A stretch of DNA of 64,000 bases, taken from the NCBI GenBank assembly GCA_963703555.1, contig CAVPEV010000043.1, forward strand, positions 62,001 through 126,000. Reading direction: 5' to 3'. This document shows, one piece after another, positions 57,748-64,000 of the stretch. Each line of letters opens with the position of its first letter. Position 1 is the stretch's first letter. Below the pieces are notes generated by a model, which ran no database searches, was not told the origin of the DNA, and saw only the letters and a program-made list of their open reading frames with translations. The position numbers and the translations under genes are program-made. This DNA comes from CAVPEV01 sp963703555. Lineage in GTDB: Bacteria > Actinomycetota > Actinomycetes > Actinomycetales > Cellulomonadaceae.

Positions 57748-58899
57748 TCACGCCCCGGCGAGCCGCGCGGCCGCTTCCGCGACCGCCTCGTCCGTCGCGG
57801 TCAGCGCCACCCGCACATGTCCCGCTCCCGCCGGGCCGTAGAACGCCCCCGGCGCCACCAGGATGCCCAGCCGGGCGAGGTCGGCGACGGTGGCCCACCC
57901 GTCCTGCCCGGCCCGCACCCACAGGTACAGACCGGCCTGCGAGCCGTCCACCGTCCACCCGGCCCGGGTGAACGCCTCGCGCAGCACCGCCCGGCGGCGA
58001 CCGTACCGCGCCCGCTGGTCGGCGACGTGGGCGTCGTCGTCGAGGGCGGCCGTCATCGCCGCCTGCACCGGGCCCGGCACCATCATCCCCATGTGCCTGC
58101 GCGTCTCGAGCAGCCCGGCGACCACGGCGGGGTCACCGGCGACGAACCCGGCCCGGTACCCGGCGGCGTTGGACTGCTTGGACAGCGAGCAGACCGCGAG
58201 CACGCCCGCGGGGTCGCCGCCGGTCACCTGCGGGTCCAGGATGCTGGGCACGCCGGTACCGGCCCACGGCTGGTCCCAGGCGAGCTCGGCGTAGCACTCG
58301 TCGCCGGCGACCAGGACCGGCCGGCCGGTGCGGGCGGTCGCTGCCCGGGCGGCGACGACCACCCGGGCCAGCTCGGCGACGGGCAGCACCCGCCCGTCGG
58401 GGTTGCCCGGCGAGTTCAGCCAGACCAGCCGCACCGAGTCCGCCCCGGGCCGGTCCGCAGCCAGCGCCGCGGCCGGGTCGTCGGTCGGCAGTGCGGTGGC
58501 GCCGGCCAGCCGCGCGCCGACGTCGTAGGTCGGGTACGCCACCGCCGGGTGGACCACGACGTCGCCGGCGCCCAGCCCGAGCAACGACGGCAGGAGGGCG
58601 ACGAGCTCCTTGGAGCCGAGCGTGGGCAGGACCGCCCCAGGGTCCAGGCCGCGCACGCCGCGCCGTCGGGCGAACCACCGCACCACGGCCTCGCGCAGCG
58701 CCGGCGTGCCCTGGGTCGCGGGGTACCCGGGCGAGTCGGCCGCCGCGCTCAGGCCGTCACGCACGACCGCCGGGGTGGGGTCCACGGGTGTGCCCACCGA
58801 CAGGTCGACCATCCCGCGAGGATGGCTCCTGGCGGCCTCGGCGAACGGGGCCAGCGTGTCCCAGGGGAAGTCCGGCAGTGCACCGGTGCGCAACCCCAT
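57748..58899 (-). CDS. dapC: Succinyldiaminopimelate transaminase
   Basis: 383-aa class I PLP aminotransferase, actinobacterial DapC type, converting N-succinyl-2-amino-6-ketopimelate to N-succinyl-LL-DAP. Seen: SPGYPATQGTPALREAVVRW, GSKELVALLPSLLGLG, VWLNSPGNPDGRVLP and CSLSKQSNAAGYRAGFVAGD, where SLSK holds the PLP lysine. ATG lies 1 nt after the fdxA stop, so it is cotranslated with fdxA, as in other actinobacteria. Confidence 0.93.
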   Translation of the reverse strand: MGLRTGALPDFPWDTLAPFAEAARSHPRGMVDLSVGTPVDPTPAVVRDGLSAAADSPGYPATQGTPALREAVVRWFARRRGVRGLDPGAVLPTLGSKELVALLPSLLGLGAGDVVVHPAVAYPTYDVGARLAGATALPTDDPAAALAADRPGADSVRLVWLNSPGNPDGRVLPVAELARVVVAARAATARTGRPVLVAGDECYAELAWDQPWAGTGVPSILDPQVTGGDPAGVLAVCSLSKQSNAAGYRAGFVAGDPAVVAGLLETRRHMGMMVPGPVQAAMTAALDDDAHVADQRARYGRRRAVLREAFTRAGWTVDGSQAGLYLWVRAGQDGWATVADLARLGILVAPGAFYGPAGAGHVRVALTATDEAVAEAAARLAGA

Positions 58900-58900
58900 G

Positions 58901-59224
58901 TCAGCTGGCGTCCTGTGGCGGCAGCGCCGAGACGACCGCGTGGTCGGCGTCGATCGGGCCCACCTTGGCGGCACCGCCCGGGGAGCCCACGGCGTCGAAG
59001 AACTCGACGTTGGCGCGGGTGAAGGCGCTCCACTGCTCCGGGACGTCGTCCTCATAGAAGATGGCCTCGACCGGGCACACCGGTTCGCACGCCCCGCAGT
59101 CCACGCACTCGTCCGGGTGGATGTAGAGCGTGCGACGCCCCTCGTAGATGCAGTCCACCGGGCACTCGTCGATGCACGCCTTGTCCTTGACGTCGACGCA
59201 CGGCTGGGCGATCACATAGGTCAC
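58901..59224 (-). CDS. fdxA: 7Fe ferredoxin (FdxA/FdxC type)
   Basis: 107-aa electron carrier. The cysteine pattern KACIDECPVDCIYEGRR and DECVDCGACEPVCPVEAI gives a [3Fe-4S] plus a [4Fe-4S] cluster. GTG at 59224 follows GGAGG. Conserved neighbour of dapC in actinobacteria. Confidence 0.95.
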   Translation of the reverse strand: MTYVIAQPCVDVKDKACIDECPVDCIYEGRRTLYIHPDECVDCGACEPVCPVEAIFYEDDVPEQWSAFTRANVEFFDAVGSPGGAAKVGPIDADHAVVSALPPQDAS

Positions 59225-59308
59225 GGTCGGTCCTCCACTGGTCGGCGCGCGCACGCACCGGTGCCGGTCCGCTGGGGCTCGGGGCGCGCGAGGCGCGTAC
59301 CGAGTGCC

Positions 59309-59314
59309 TAGTAT
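59309..59314 (+). promoter_or_regulatory. Leaderless-type -10 hexamer
   Basis: TAGTAT, 6 nt before the GTG at 59321, no Shine-Dalgarno sequence. Confidence 0.45.
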
Positions 59315-59320
59315 CCCCCG

Positions 59321-59602
59321 GTGGACCCGCACCCGCAGACGCCTGCCCACACCGACTGGCGCGCCTGGCAGCCGGGCGTCCGGGTGGTCGTCCGGCGTCG
59401 CATCGACGACGCGACCCACCGGTACACGGACGTGCTCGGCGACCTCCTCCAGGTGGACCCCACCGGCGTCACCGTGGCCACCCGGCGCGGCGACGTGAGG
59501 GTGCCGGCCGACACGATCGCGCTCGCCCGCATCGTGCCGCCGGCGCCCGGGCGTCGTCGCGCGCGGGCCGACGGCAACGGCCCGGCCGGGCTCGGCAGGT
59601 AG
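59321..59602 (+). CDS. Small conserved protein with SH3-like fold, unknown function
   Basis: 93-aa protein. WQPGVRVVVRRRIDDATHRY then DVLGDLLQVDPTGVTVATRR and GDVRVPADTIALARIVPPAP look like the small beta-barrel that precedes GNAT acetyltransferase domains in actinobacteria, here standing alone. The C-terminal 20 residues are basic. No acetyltransferase domain follows. Divergent from fdxA; ends 1 bp before the convergent VanW gene. Confidence 0.68.
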   Translation: MDPHPQTPAHTDWRAWQPGVRVVVRRRIDDATHRYTDVLGDLLQVDPTGVTVATRRGDVRVPADTIALARIVPPAPGRRRARADGNGPAGLGR

Positions 59603-59603
59603 C

Positions 59604-61376
59604 TCAGCCGGCCGGCGGAGGACCGCAGATGACCTGGTTCTGCGGCCCGTAGCGCCAGGTGCGGCGCTCGGTGGTGACCACCTGGCCGTCCCGCAGGACG
59701 CGCCGGGTGACGGTGACCGCGAAGCCGGGGTTGCCCGCCGGCTGGGCCTGGCACGTCGGGGTCTGCAGGTACGTGGTGCCCGGCACCACCACGGCGGACC
59801 GCGGGCTCGTGGACGTCTCCACCGTCCAGTAGGGCGTGCTCCACACCCGCACGTACAGCCGGCCGCCGGCGACCCAGGACTGCAGCACTGCGCCGTACGG
59901 GGTGTTGTTGCGGAACCGCATGTCGATGGAACCGGTGAACAGGGTCGCCTCACGACCCTCCGGGTACCGGCTGAAGTACTCCGTGTGCGGGCGGTGCTCG
60001 ACGTCCTCGAACCCGGCGAAGAATGCGGCGTTGTACGTCGTCGTCGACAGCTGGGACAGCCCGCCACCCAGGCCGTCGACATGCTCGCCGTTGTCGATGA
60101 GTCCGGCCGCGACGTAGCCGTGCGCAGAGTCGATCGGCCCCAGCGTGCCGGCCAGGGAGAACGTCTCGCCGGGCCGCACGAGCGTGCCGTTGACCTTGCT
60201 CGCCCCCAGCGTGATGTTCACCGTCCGGCGCGGCTCGCTGGTCAACGGCGTGGAGAACTCGGCCACGTTGCGGGTCACCCCGAGCGCCTCCAGCGCGCCG
60301 GTGGTCGCCGCCGGGTCCGTGGCGACGAGCTCGACGCGCGCGGTCCGGTCGGTGGCGCTGACGGCCGCGACGACTGCGGCGGCCACCGCGTCGGGAGCCA
60401 GTGTCGTCCCCGGCGTGCCCGGCACGATCTGGGGATGGTCGTCCACGATCTCGAACCGGGCGTCCGCGGCCGGGGTCAGCAGGTCGGTGGTGCGGACCGT
60501 CACGGCCTGCACCAGCGCCGCGCCGTCCATGTGCAGGACGAGCGAGGAGTGCTCGGCCGCGAACGTCGCGGCACCCGCCAGCACGTCGGCGGGCAGCTCC
60601 GCGCGCTGCCCGGCCACCTCGACGACCACCGGCCCGGCGACGACCTGCGCAGCAGGCCCGCGCAGGGCAGCATCCGTCTCTTCCTGGGTGATGTCCGCGG
60701 GCACGTCGCGGGCGGCCGGCCGCACCGGTCGGGGCGCGGTGAGCCAGTCGTCCCGCAGACTGCCGGCCACGGCGTTCGCGTCGACCTGCCAGCCGACGGC
60801 GGCCGGGGTGGCGTGCGGCCGGCCGTCGACGAACACGACGCCGCCGCCGACCGGCGCCTGGGAGAGGGCATCCGCCAGCCGGGCCGCCTCGTCCGCGAGC
60901 GCGACCACATCCACGCTGGTCACCGGATCGACGGCGCCGGCGCCGGCCAGGTGCCGCCACAGTCGCGCCGGCGTCAGGTCCAGGCCGACCAGGCCGTCGA
61001 CGGTCGCCTGCGGGTCGAAGGTCAGGCCGGCCGTGGTCGGCTGGGTGCTCACGGTGCGGTCGCGGACCTGCACCGAGATCGCCGCGCCGGTCCGGCCGGC
61101 CAGCCCGTCGGCGAGCACCGACACCGCCCGGTCCCGGTGCAGGCCGCCGATCTGCACCCCGGCCACGGTCGTCCCGCGCGGCACCCGGTCGGCCAGGGCG
61201 TAGGCGGCCCCGACGTACGCCCCGCCGAGGACGACGAGCACCGCAGCCACGGTCCCCACCGTGCGAGGCCAGCGCCTGCGCCCGGCCGGCTCGGGCTCGA
61301 ACACGTCGAGCGGGGAACGGCCCGCGGTCTGCGCGCCGACGACCTGGGCCGTCCGCGACTCGTCGCTGCCGCTCAT
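59604..61376 (-). CDS. VanW family protein with PG-binding domains
   Basis: 590-aa membrane-anchored protein. One helix near residues 38-60 (TVGTVAAVLVVLGGAYVGAA) then two repeats of the putative peptidoglycan-binding (PG_binding_4/YoaR-like) domain, about 75-340. The VanW domain (about 370-530) shows NITLGASKVNGTLVRPGETF, GLGGGLSQLSTTTYNAAFFA and YPEGREATLFTGSIDMRFRN. Function is unknown; relatives are found near vancomycin-resistance operons but no van gene is here. ATG follows GAGGGG. Confidence 0.9.
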   Translation of the reverse strand: MSGSDESRTAQVVGAQTAGRSPLDVFEPEPAGRRRWPRTVGTVAAVLVVLGGAYVGAAYALADRVPRGTTVAGVQIGGLHRDRAVSVLADGLAGRTGAAISVQVRDRTVSTQPTTAGLTFDPQATVDGLVGLDLTPARLWRHLAGAGAVDPVTSVDVVALADEAARLADALSQAPVGGGVVFVDGRPHATPAAVGWQVDANAVAGSLRDDWLTAPRPVRPAARDVPADITQEETDAALRGPAAQVVAGPVVVEVAGQRAELPADVLAGAATFAAEHSSLVLHMDGAALVQAVTVRTTDLLTPAADARFEIVDDHPQIVPGTPGTTLAPDAVAAAVVAAVSATDRTARVELVATDPAATTGALEALGVTRNVAEFSTPLTSEPRRTVNITLGASKVNGTLVRPGETFSLAGTLGPIDSAHGYVAAGLIDNGEHVDGLGGGLSQLSTTTYNAAFFAGFEDVEHRPHTEYFSRYPEGREATLFTGSIDMRFRNNTPYGAVLQSWVAGGRLYVRVWSTPYWTVETSTSPRSAVVVPGTTYLQTPTCQAQPAGNPGFAVTVTRRVLRDGQVVTTERRTWRYGPQNQVICGPPPAG

Positions 61377-61456
61377 CGTTCCCCTCTGCTCCGCACGCTC
61401 CGGTGCGATCCTAGGTGCGCCAGGTCCCACGCTCCGTCCACGGCGCACCGCGGGCC

Positions 61457-61933
61457 TCACGCCGGTCGGACGCGACCCCGCAGGTGCACCAGGCCACCGG
61501 TCCCGCCGCCCGGCATCGCGGTGAGCACCTGCCCCACGACGATGTCGTGGTCCCCCGCCCGGTGCACGGCGCTGGTCCGGCACTCGAACCAGGCGGCGGC
61601 ACCCTCGACCCACATGGCCCCGGACGGGGCCCGCCGGTGCGGCACCGGGGCGAGCTGGTCGACGGCGGGACGCCCCGGCGAGGCGAGCCAGTCGGCGATC
61701 GCCGACTGGTCGGCGGCCAGCACGCTCACCGTCCAGCTGTCCACGTCGTCCAGGGCCTCGCGCAGCCGGGCGTCGACGTGCACGCTGAACGCCAGCAGCG
61801 GGGGTTCGAGCGACACGGACATCGCGGACGAGGCCGTGATGGCCTGGTCGCCACCGCGCCACCGGACGGCCACCACGACCACGCCTGCGGGCAGCCGGGC
61901 GACGACGCCCCGATAGTCGTCGGGGTCAACCAC
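61457..61933 (-). CDS. Flavin reductase-like domain protein
   Basis: 158-aa FMN-binding split-barrel protein. Seen: YRGVVARLPAGVVVVAV, ITASSAMSVSLEPPLLAFSV (flavin-binding) and FECRTSAVHRAGDHDIVVGQ, with the conserved GDH. Members supply reduced flavin to two-component monooxygenases, or act as reductases; no oxygenase partner is adjacent. GTG overlaps the upstream stop by 8 bp, giving an operon with the DUF6113-like gene. Confidence 0.87.
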   Translation of the reverse strand: MVDPDDYRGVVARLPAGVVVVAVRWRGGDQAITASSAMSVSLEPPLLAFSVHVDARLREALDDVDSWTVSVLAADQSAIADWLASPGRPAVDQLAPVPHRRAPSGAMWVEGAAAWFECRTSAVHRAGDHDIVVGQVLTAMPGGGTGGLVHLRGRVRPA

Positions 61934-62297
61934 GGTCGATCGGCTCGTCGTCGGCGAACCAGCGCCGTGGGGCGAGCGCCGCGAGGACCACCGTGGCGAG
62001 GCAACCGAGCAGCCAGACCCAGCCCAGGGTCCCTGCGGGCACGAGCACATCACCCCCGGGCCCGGGACGGGCGAACAGCTGGGCGGCCAGGACCGCGCCG
62101 ACGCCGAACGCCACCAGCGGCCCCCAGCCGCCCCAGGCCCGGCTGAGCACGGCGCCGGCCAGCGTGAGGGCCAGCGCGAGGACCAGTCCCCACGGCTGTG
62201 CCGCGCGGTGCACGAGGGTGCCCACCGTGGCCACGACCACCCCCAGCACCAGGCAGCCGGCGGCGCGCCCGAGGGCGGTGGACATCGAGGCTCGCAC
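61926..62297 (-). CDS. Small four-helix membrane protein, DUF6113-like
   Basis: 123-aa protein with four hydrophobic segments (AGCLVLGVVVATVGTLVH, WGLVLALALTLAGAVLS, LVAFGVGAVLAAQLF, WVWLLGCLATVVLAAL). It resembles small membrane proteins found after mshB in actinobacteria (DUF6113). Function unknown. GTG at 62297 is supported by TAGCCT 7 nt upstream. Confidence 0.75.
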   Translation of the reverse strand: MRASMSTALGRAAGCLVLGVVVATVGTLVHRAAQPWGLVLALALTLAGAVLSRAWGGWGPLVAFGVGAVLAAQLFARPGPGGDVLVPAGTLGWVWLLGCLATVVLAALAPRRWFADDEPIDRG

Positions 62298-62304
62298 GCG
62301 CGAC

Positions 62305-62310
62305 AGGCTA
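62305..62310 (-). promoter_or_regulatory. Leaderless-type -10 hexamer of the DUF6113-like gene
   Basis: TAGCCT, 7 nt before the GTG; its TAG is also the mshB stop codon. Confidence 0.42.
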
Positions 62311-63219
62311 CCCGCGGTCCCGCCCGGCCCGGCGGTAGCACTCGGTGGGCAGCACCGGGGTGAGCACCCCGTCGCTCAGCGCGTAGCAGGCGACCAGCTC
62401 GGCGCGCCCAGGCAGGGCGGTGACGGCCTGCACCTGGGTGGCGTGCGCCGCGAGCGCCGCCAGCACGCGGTCCAGCACGGGTGCCACGTCGACGCGCACG
62501 TCCGGCTCGTCCGCCTCGACGAGGGTGGGCAACGGCCCGGTCGGCAGCCCGAGCCGCGGGTCTGCCGCGCGCAGCCCGGTGACCGTCGGGTCGACGGCGA
62601 GCGCGGCCCGGGCCCGGCGCAGCTCGTCGGCCGGGACGACGGCCCACCACACCTGCTCCACGGCATGCACCGGGACGTCGACGGACCAGGAGGGGTCGGC
62701 CGCCAGCGCGACCGCGCGCATCGTCACCTGGTGGGTGCGCACGTGGTCCGGGTGCCCGTACCCGCCGCCAGGCCCATAGGTGGCCACCACCCGGGGCCGG
62801 CGCGCCCGCACGGCCAGCGCGAGCCGGCCGGCCGCGTCGTCCAGGTCCACCCCGACAAGGGCGCCGGCCGGCAGCCACTCCCCCGGCCCCGCCACACCGG
62901 GGCCCTGCCACGCCATCCCGGAGTCGGCGTACCGCGCCGCGCTCGTGCGCCCGTCCGGCCCGGGCAGGCTGTCCAGGAAGTCGGATCGGCGCACACCCAG
63001 CGCGCCGAGCGCGGCGGCGAGCTCCTGCTCCCGGTGCGCGGCGAGCGCCGGGCCGTCCCCGGCCAGGTGCGCCAGCCCGGAGCCGATCACCTCGCCCTGC
63101 TCCCCGCGGGTGCACGTCACCACGTCCGCCCGCGGCCCCCAGGTCGCCAGCAGCGCACCGGTCGACAACGTCTCGTCGTCGGGATGCGCATGCACCACGA
63201 GCAGGCCGTCGGCGTCCAT
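62308..63219 (-). CDS. mshB: N-acetyl-GlcN-Ins deacetylase, mycothiol biosynthesis
   Basis: 303-aa PIG-L/LmbE-family zinc deacetylase acting on 1-O-(2-acetamido-2-deoxy-glucopyranosyl)-inositol in mycothiol synthesis. The zinc motif HAHPDDETLSTGAL is near residue 10, with the second ligand region GGYGHPDHVRTHQVTMRA near 145. Confirms the actinobacterial setting. ATG at 63219, 5 bp after the typA stop, suggests readthrough from typA. Confidence 0.92.
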   Translation of the reverse strand: MDADGLLVVHAHPDDETLSTGALLATWGPRADVVTCTRGEQGEVIGSGLAHLAGDGPALAAHREQELAAALGALGVRRSDFLDSLPGPDGRTSAARYADSGMAWQGPGVAGPGEWLPAGALVGVDLDDAAGRLALAVRARRPRVVATYGPGGGYGHPDHVRTHQVTMRAVALAADPSWSVDVPVHAVEQVWWAVVPADELRRARAALAVDPTVTGLRAADPRLGLPTGPLPTLVEADEPDVRVDVAPVLDRVLAALAAHATQVQAVTALPGRAELVACYALSDGVLTPVLPTECYRRAGRDRG

Positions 63220-63224
63220 CCCGG

Positions 63225-64000
63225 TCAGGCGCGGCGGGCCCGGGCGAAGGCCTTGGCGCGGTCCGCCTGGGCGAGGATCACCTTGCGGATCCGCACGGTC
63301 TGCGGCGTCACCTCGACGCACTCGTCCTCGCGGGCGAACTCCAGCGCCTCCTCCAGCGTGAGGTGGCGCGGCGGCACGAGGTTCTCGAAGACGTCGGCCG
63401 TGGAGGACCGCATGTTCGTCAGCTTCTTCTCCTTGGTGATGTTGACGTCCATGTCCTCGGCGCGGGCGTTCTCCCCCACCACCATGCCCTCGTAGACCTC
63501 CTGGGTCGGGTCGACGAAGAACGTGCCCCGGTCCTGCAGGTTCGTCATGGCGTACGGGGTGACCACGCCGGGTCGGTCGGCGATCAGCGATCCGGTCGTC
63601 CGGGTCTCGATCGGCCCCGCCCACGGTTCGTAGCCCTCGGCGATGGAGGAGGCGATACCGGTGCCGCGGGTGTCCGTGAGGAACCGGGTGCGGAAGCCGA
63701 TGAGCCCGCGGGCCGGCACGAGGAACTCCATGCGGACCCAGCCGGTGCCGTGGTTGGTCATGGTCTCCATGCGCCCCTTGCGCTGCGCCATGAGCTGCGT
63801 GACCGCCCCGAGGAACTCCTCGGGTGCGTCGACGGTCATCCGCTCGACCGGCTCGTGCACCCGGCCGCCGATGGTCCGGGTGACCACCCGTGGCTTGCCG
63901 ACCGTCAGCTCGAAGCCCTCCCTGCGCATCTGCTCGACGAGGATGGCCAGGGCCAGCTCGCCGCGGCCCTGCACCTGCCAGGCGTCCGGCCGGTCGGTGG
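63225..64000 (-). CDS. typA: Translational GTPase TypA/BipA (partial, N-terminus off window)
   Basis: Only the C-terminal 257 or so residues are visible. [20 protein letters not shown] marks the EF-G domain V-like part; [20 protein letters not shown] and [20 protein letters not shown] follow, then the TypA-specific C-terminal domain [20 protein letters not shown] and [21 protein letters not shown] ribosome-associated GTPase helping large-subunit maturation and stress growth. Upstream part, including the GTPase domain, lies beyond 64000. Confidence 0.95.
   Translation of the reverse strand, partial: TDRPDAWQVQGRGELALAILVEQMRREGFELTVGKPRVVTRTIGGRVHEPVERMTVDAPEEFLGAVTQLMAQRKGRMETMTNHGTGWVRMEFLVPARGLIGFRTRFLTDTRGTGIASSIAEGYEPWAGPIETRTTGSLIADRPGVVTPYAMTNLQDRGTFFVDPTQEVYEGMVVGENARAEDMDVNITKEKKLTNMRSSTADVFENLVPPRHLTLEEALEFAREDECVEVTPQTVRIRKVILAQADRAKAFARARRA

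Noticed and set aside
59604..61376. VanW gene as evidence of a vancomycin-resistance cluster
   Set aside because: No vanS/R/H/A/X homologues nearby; VanW proteins are widespread outside resistance loci.

Overview
The window is a very GC-rich, gene-dense stretch of an actinobacterial chromosome. Four things support this: heavy use of GTG starts, many 4-bp ATGA/GTGA stop-start overlaps, actinobacterial marker genes (mshB for mycothiol, accD-accE with a biotin carboxylase/BCCP fusion, DUF3117, a sigE/anti-sigma/tatB locus), and gene order. Several blocks follow the order known from Mycobacterium tuberculosis: argS-lysA-hom; birA-accD-accE-maf-accA; pmmB/punA/add/deoA/cdd/sdhCDAB/trpS; O-methyltransferase-sigE-anti-sigma-(htrA)-tatB; folP2-LOG-dapE/dapD; dapC-fdxA; mshB-typA. 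The sdh, manC and nucleoside ABC arrangement suggests Micrococcales, perhaps near Cellulomonadaceae. That placement is inference only. The window reads as core chromosome. I see no prophage, CRISPR array or defence island.

Layout: 1-4.3 kb, hom (cut by the window edge), lysA and argS, the last with two apparent +1 frameshifts. 4.4-9.8 kb, a FadR-type regulator, tRNA-Arg(CCG), a Bcr/CflA-type exporter, an SRAP protein, an Rv1264-like adenylate cyclase, an IS630-type transposase remnant and birA. 10-19.7 kb, the acyl-CoA carboxylase genes accD, accE and accA with maf and a Nudix gene, interrupted by a DUF4914 P-loop protein, a DUF885 protein and a VKOR homologue. 19.7-22.1 kb, an IdeR-type box followed by efeU, a shrunken efeO and a broken efeB. 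22.1-24.1 kb, a membrane protein fused to a degenerate EEP domain. 24.1-36.1 kb, a nucleoside uptake and salvage region (punA, pmmB, deoC, add, deoA, cdd, ABC transporter and BMP lipoprotein). 36.3-42.4 kb, an M20 amidohydrolase, manC and sdhCDAB. 42.5-48.2 kb, YihY, a 2'-5' RNA ligase-like protein, trpS, tatB, an htrA remnant, the anti-sigma factor, sigE and an O-methyltransferase that appears to start with ATC. 48.2-54.3 kb, pepA, DUF3117, a PIG-V-like mannosyltransferase, folP2, LOG and dapE. 54.4-64 kb, dapD, a lysozyme-like anchored protein, gltA, dapC, fdxA, a VanW protein, a flavin reductase, a DUF6113-like protein, mshB and typA (cut by the edge).

Metabolically the window links lysine/threonine/diaminopimelate synthesis (hom, lysA, dapC, dapD, dapE), biotin-dependent acyl-CoA carboxylation with its own biotin ligase, nucleoside import through to phosphopentose metabolism, and the TCA cycle (gltA, sdhCDAB).

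The most notable patterns are of two kinds. One is decay or annotation traps at otherwise conserved loci: argS frameshifts, efeO/efeB erosion, loss of htrA from the sigE locus, an IS remnant, and a non-canonical start. The other is a repeated TANNNT hexamer 5-7 nt upstream of start codons that lack a Shine-Dalgarno sequence. This implies widespread leaderless transcription and was used here to choose several starts. No clearly new multi-gene system was found; the best under-described candidate is the DUF4914 protein.
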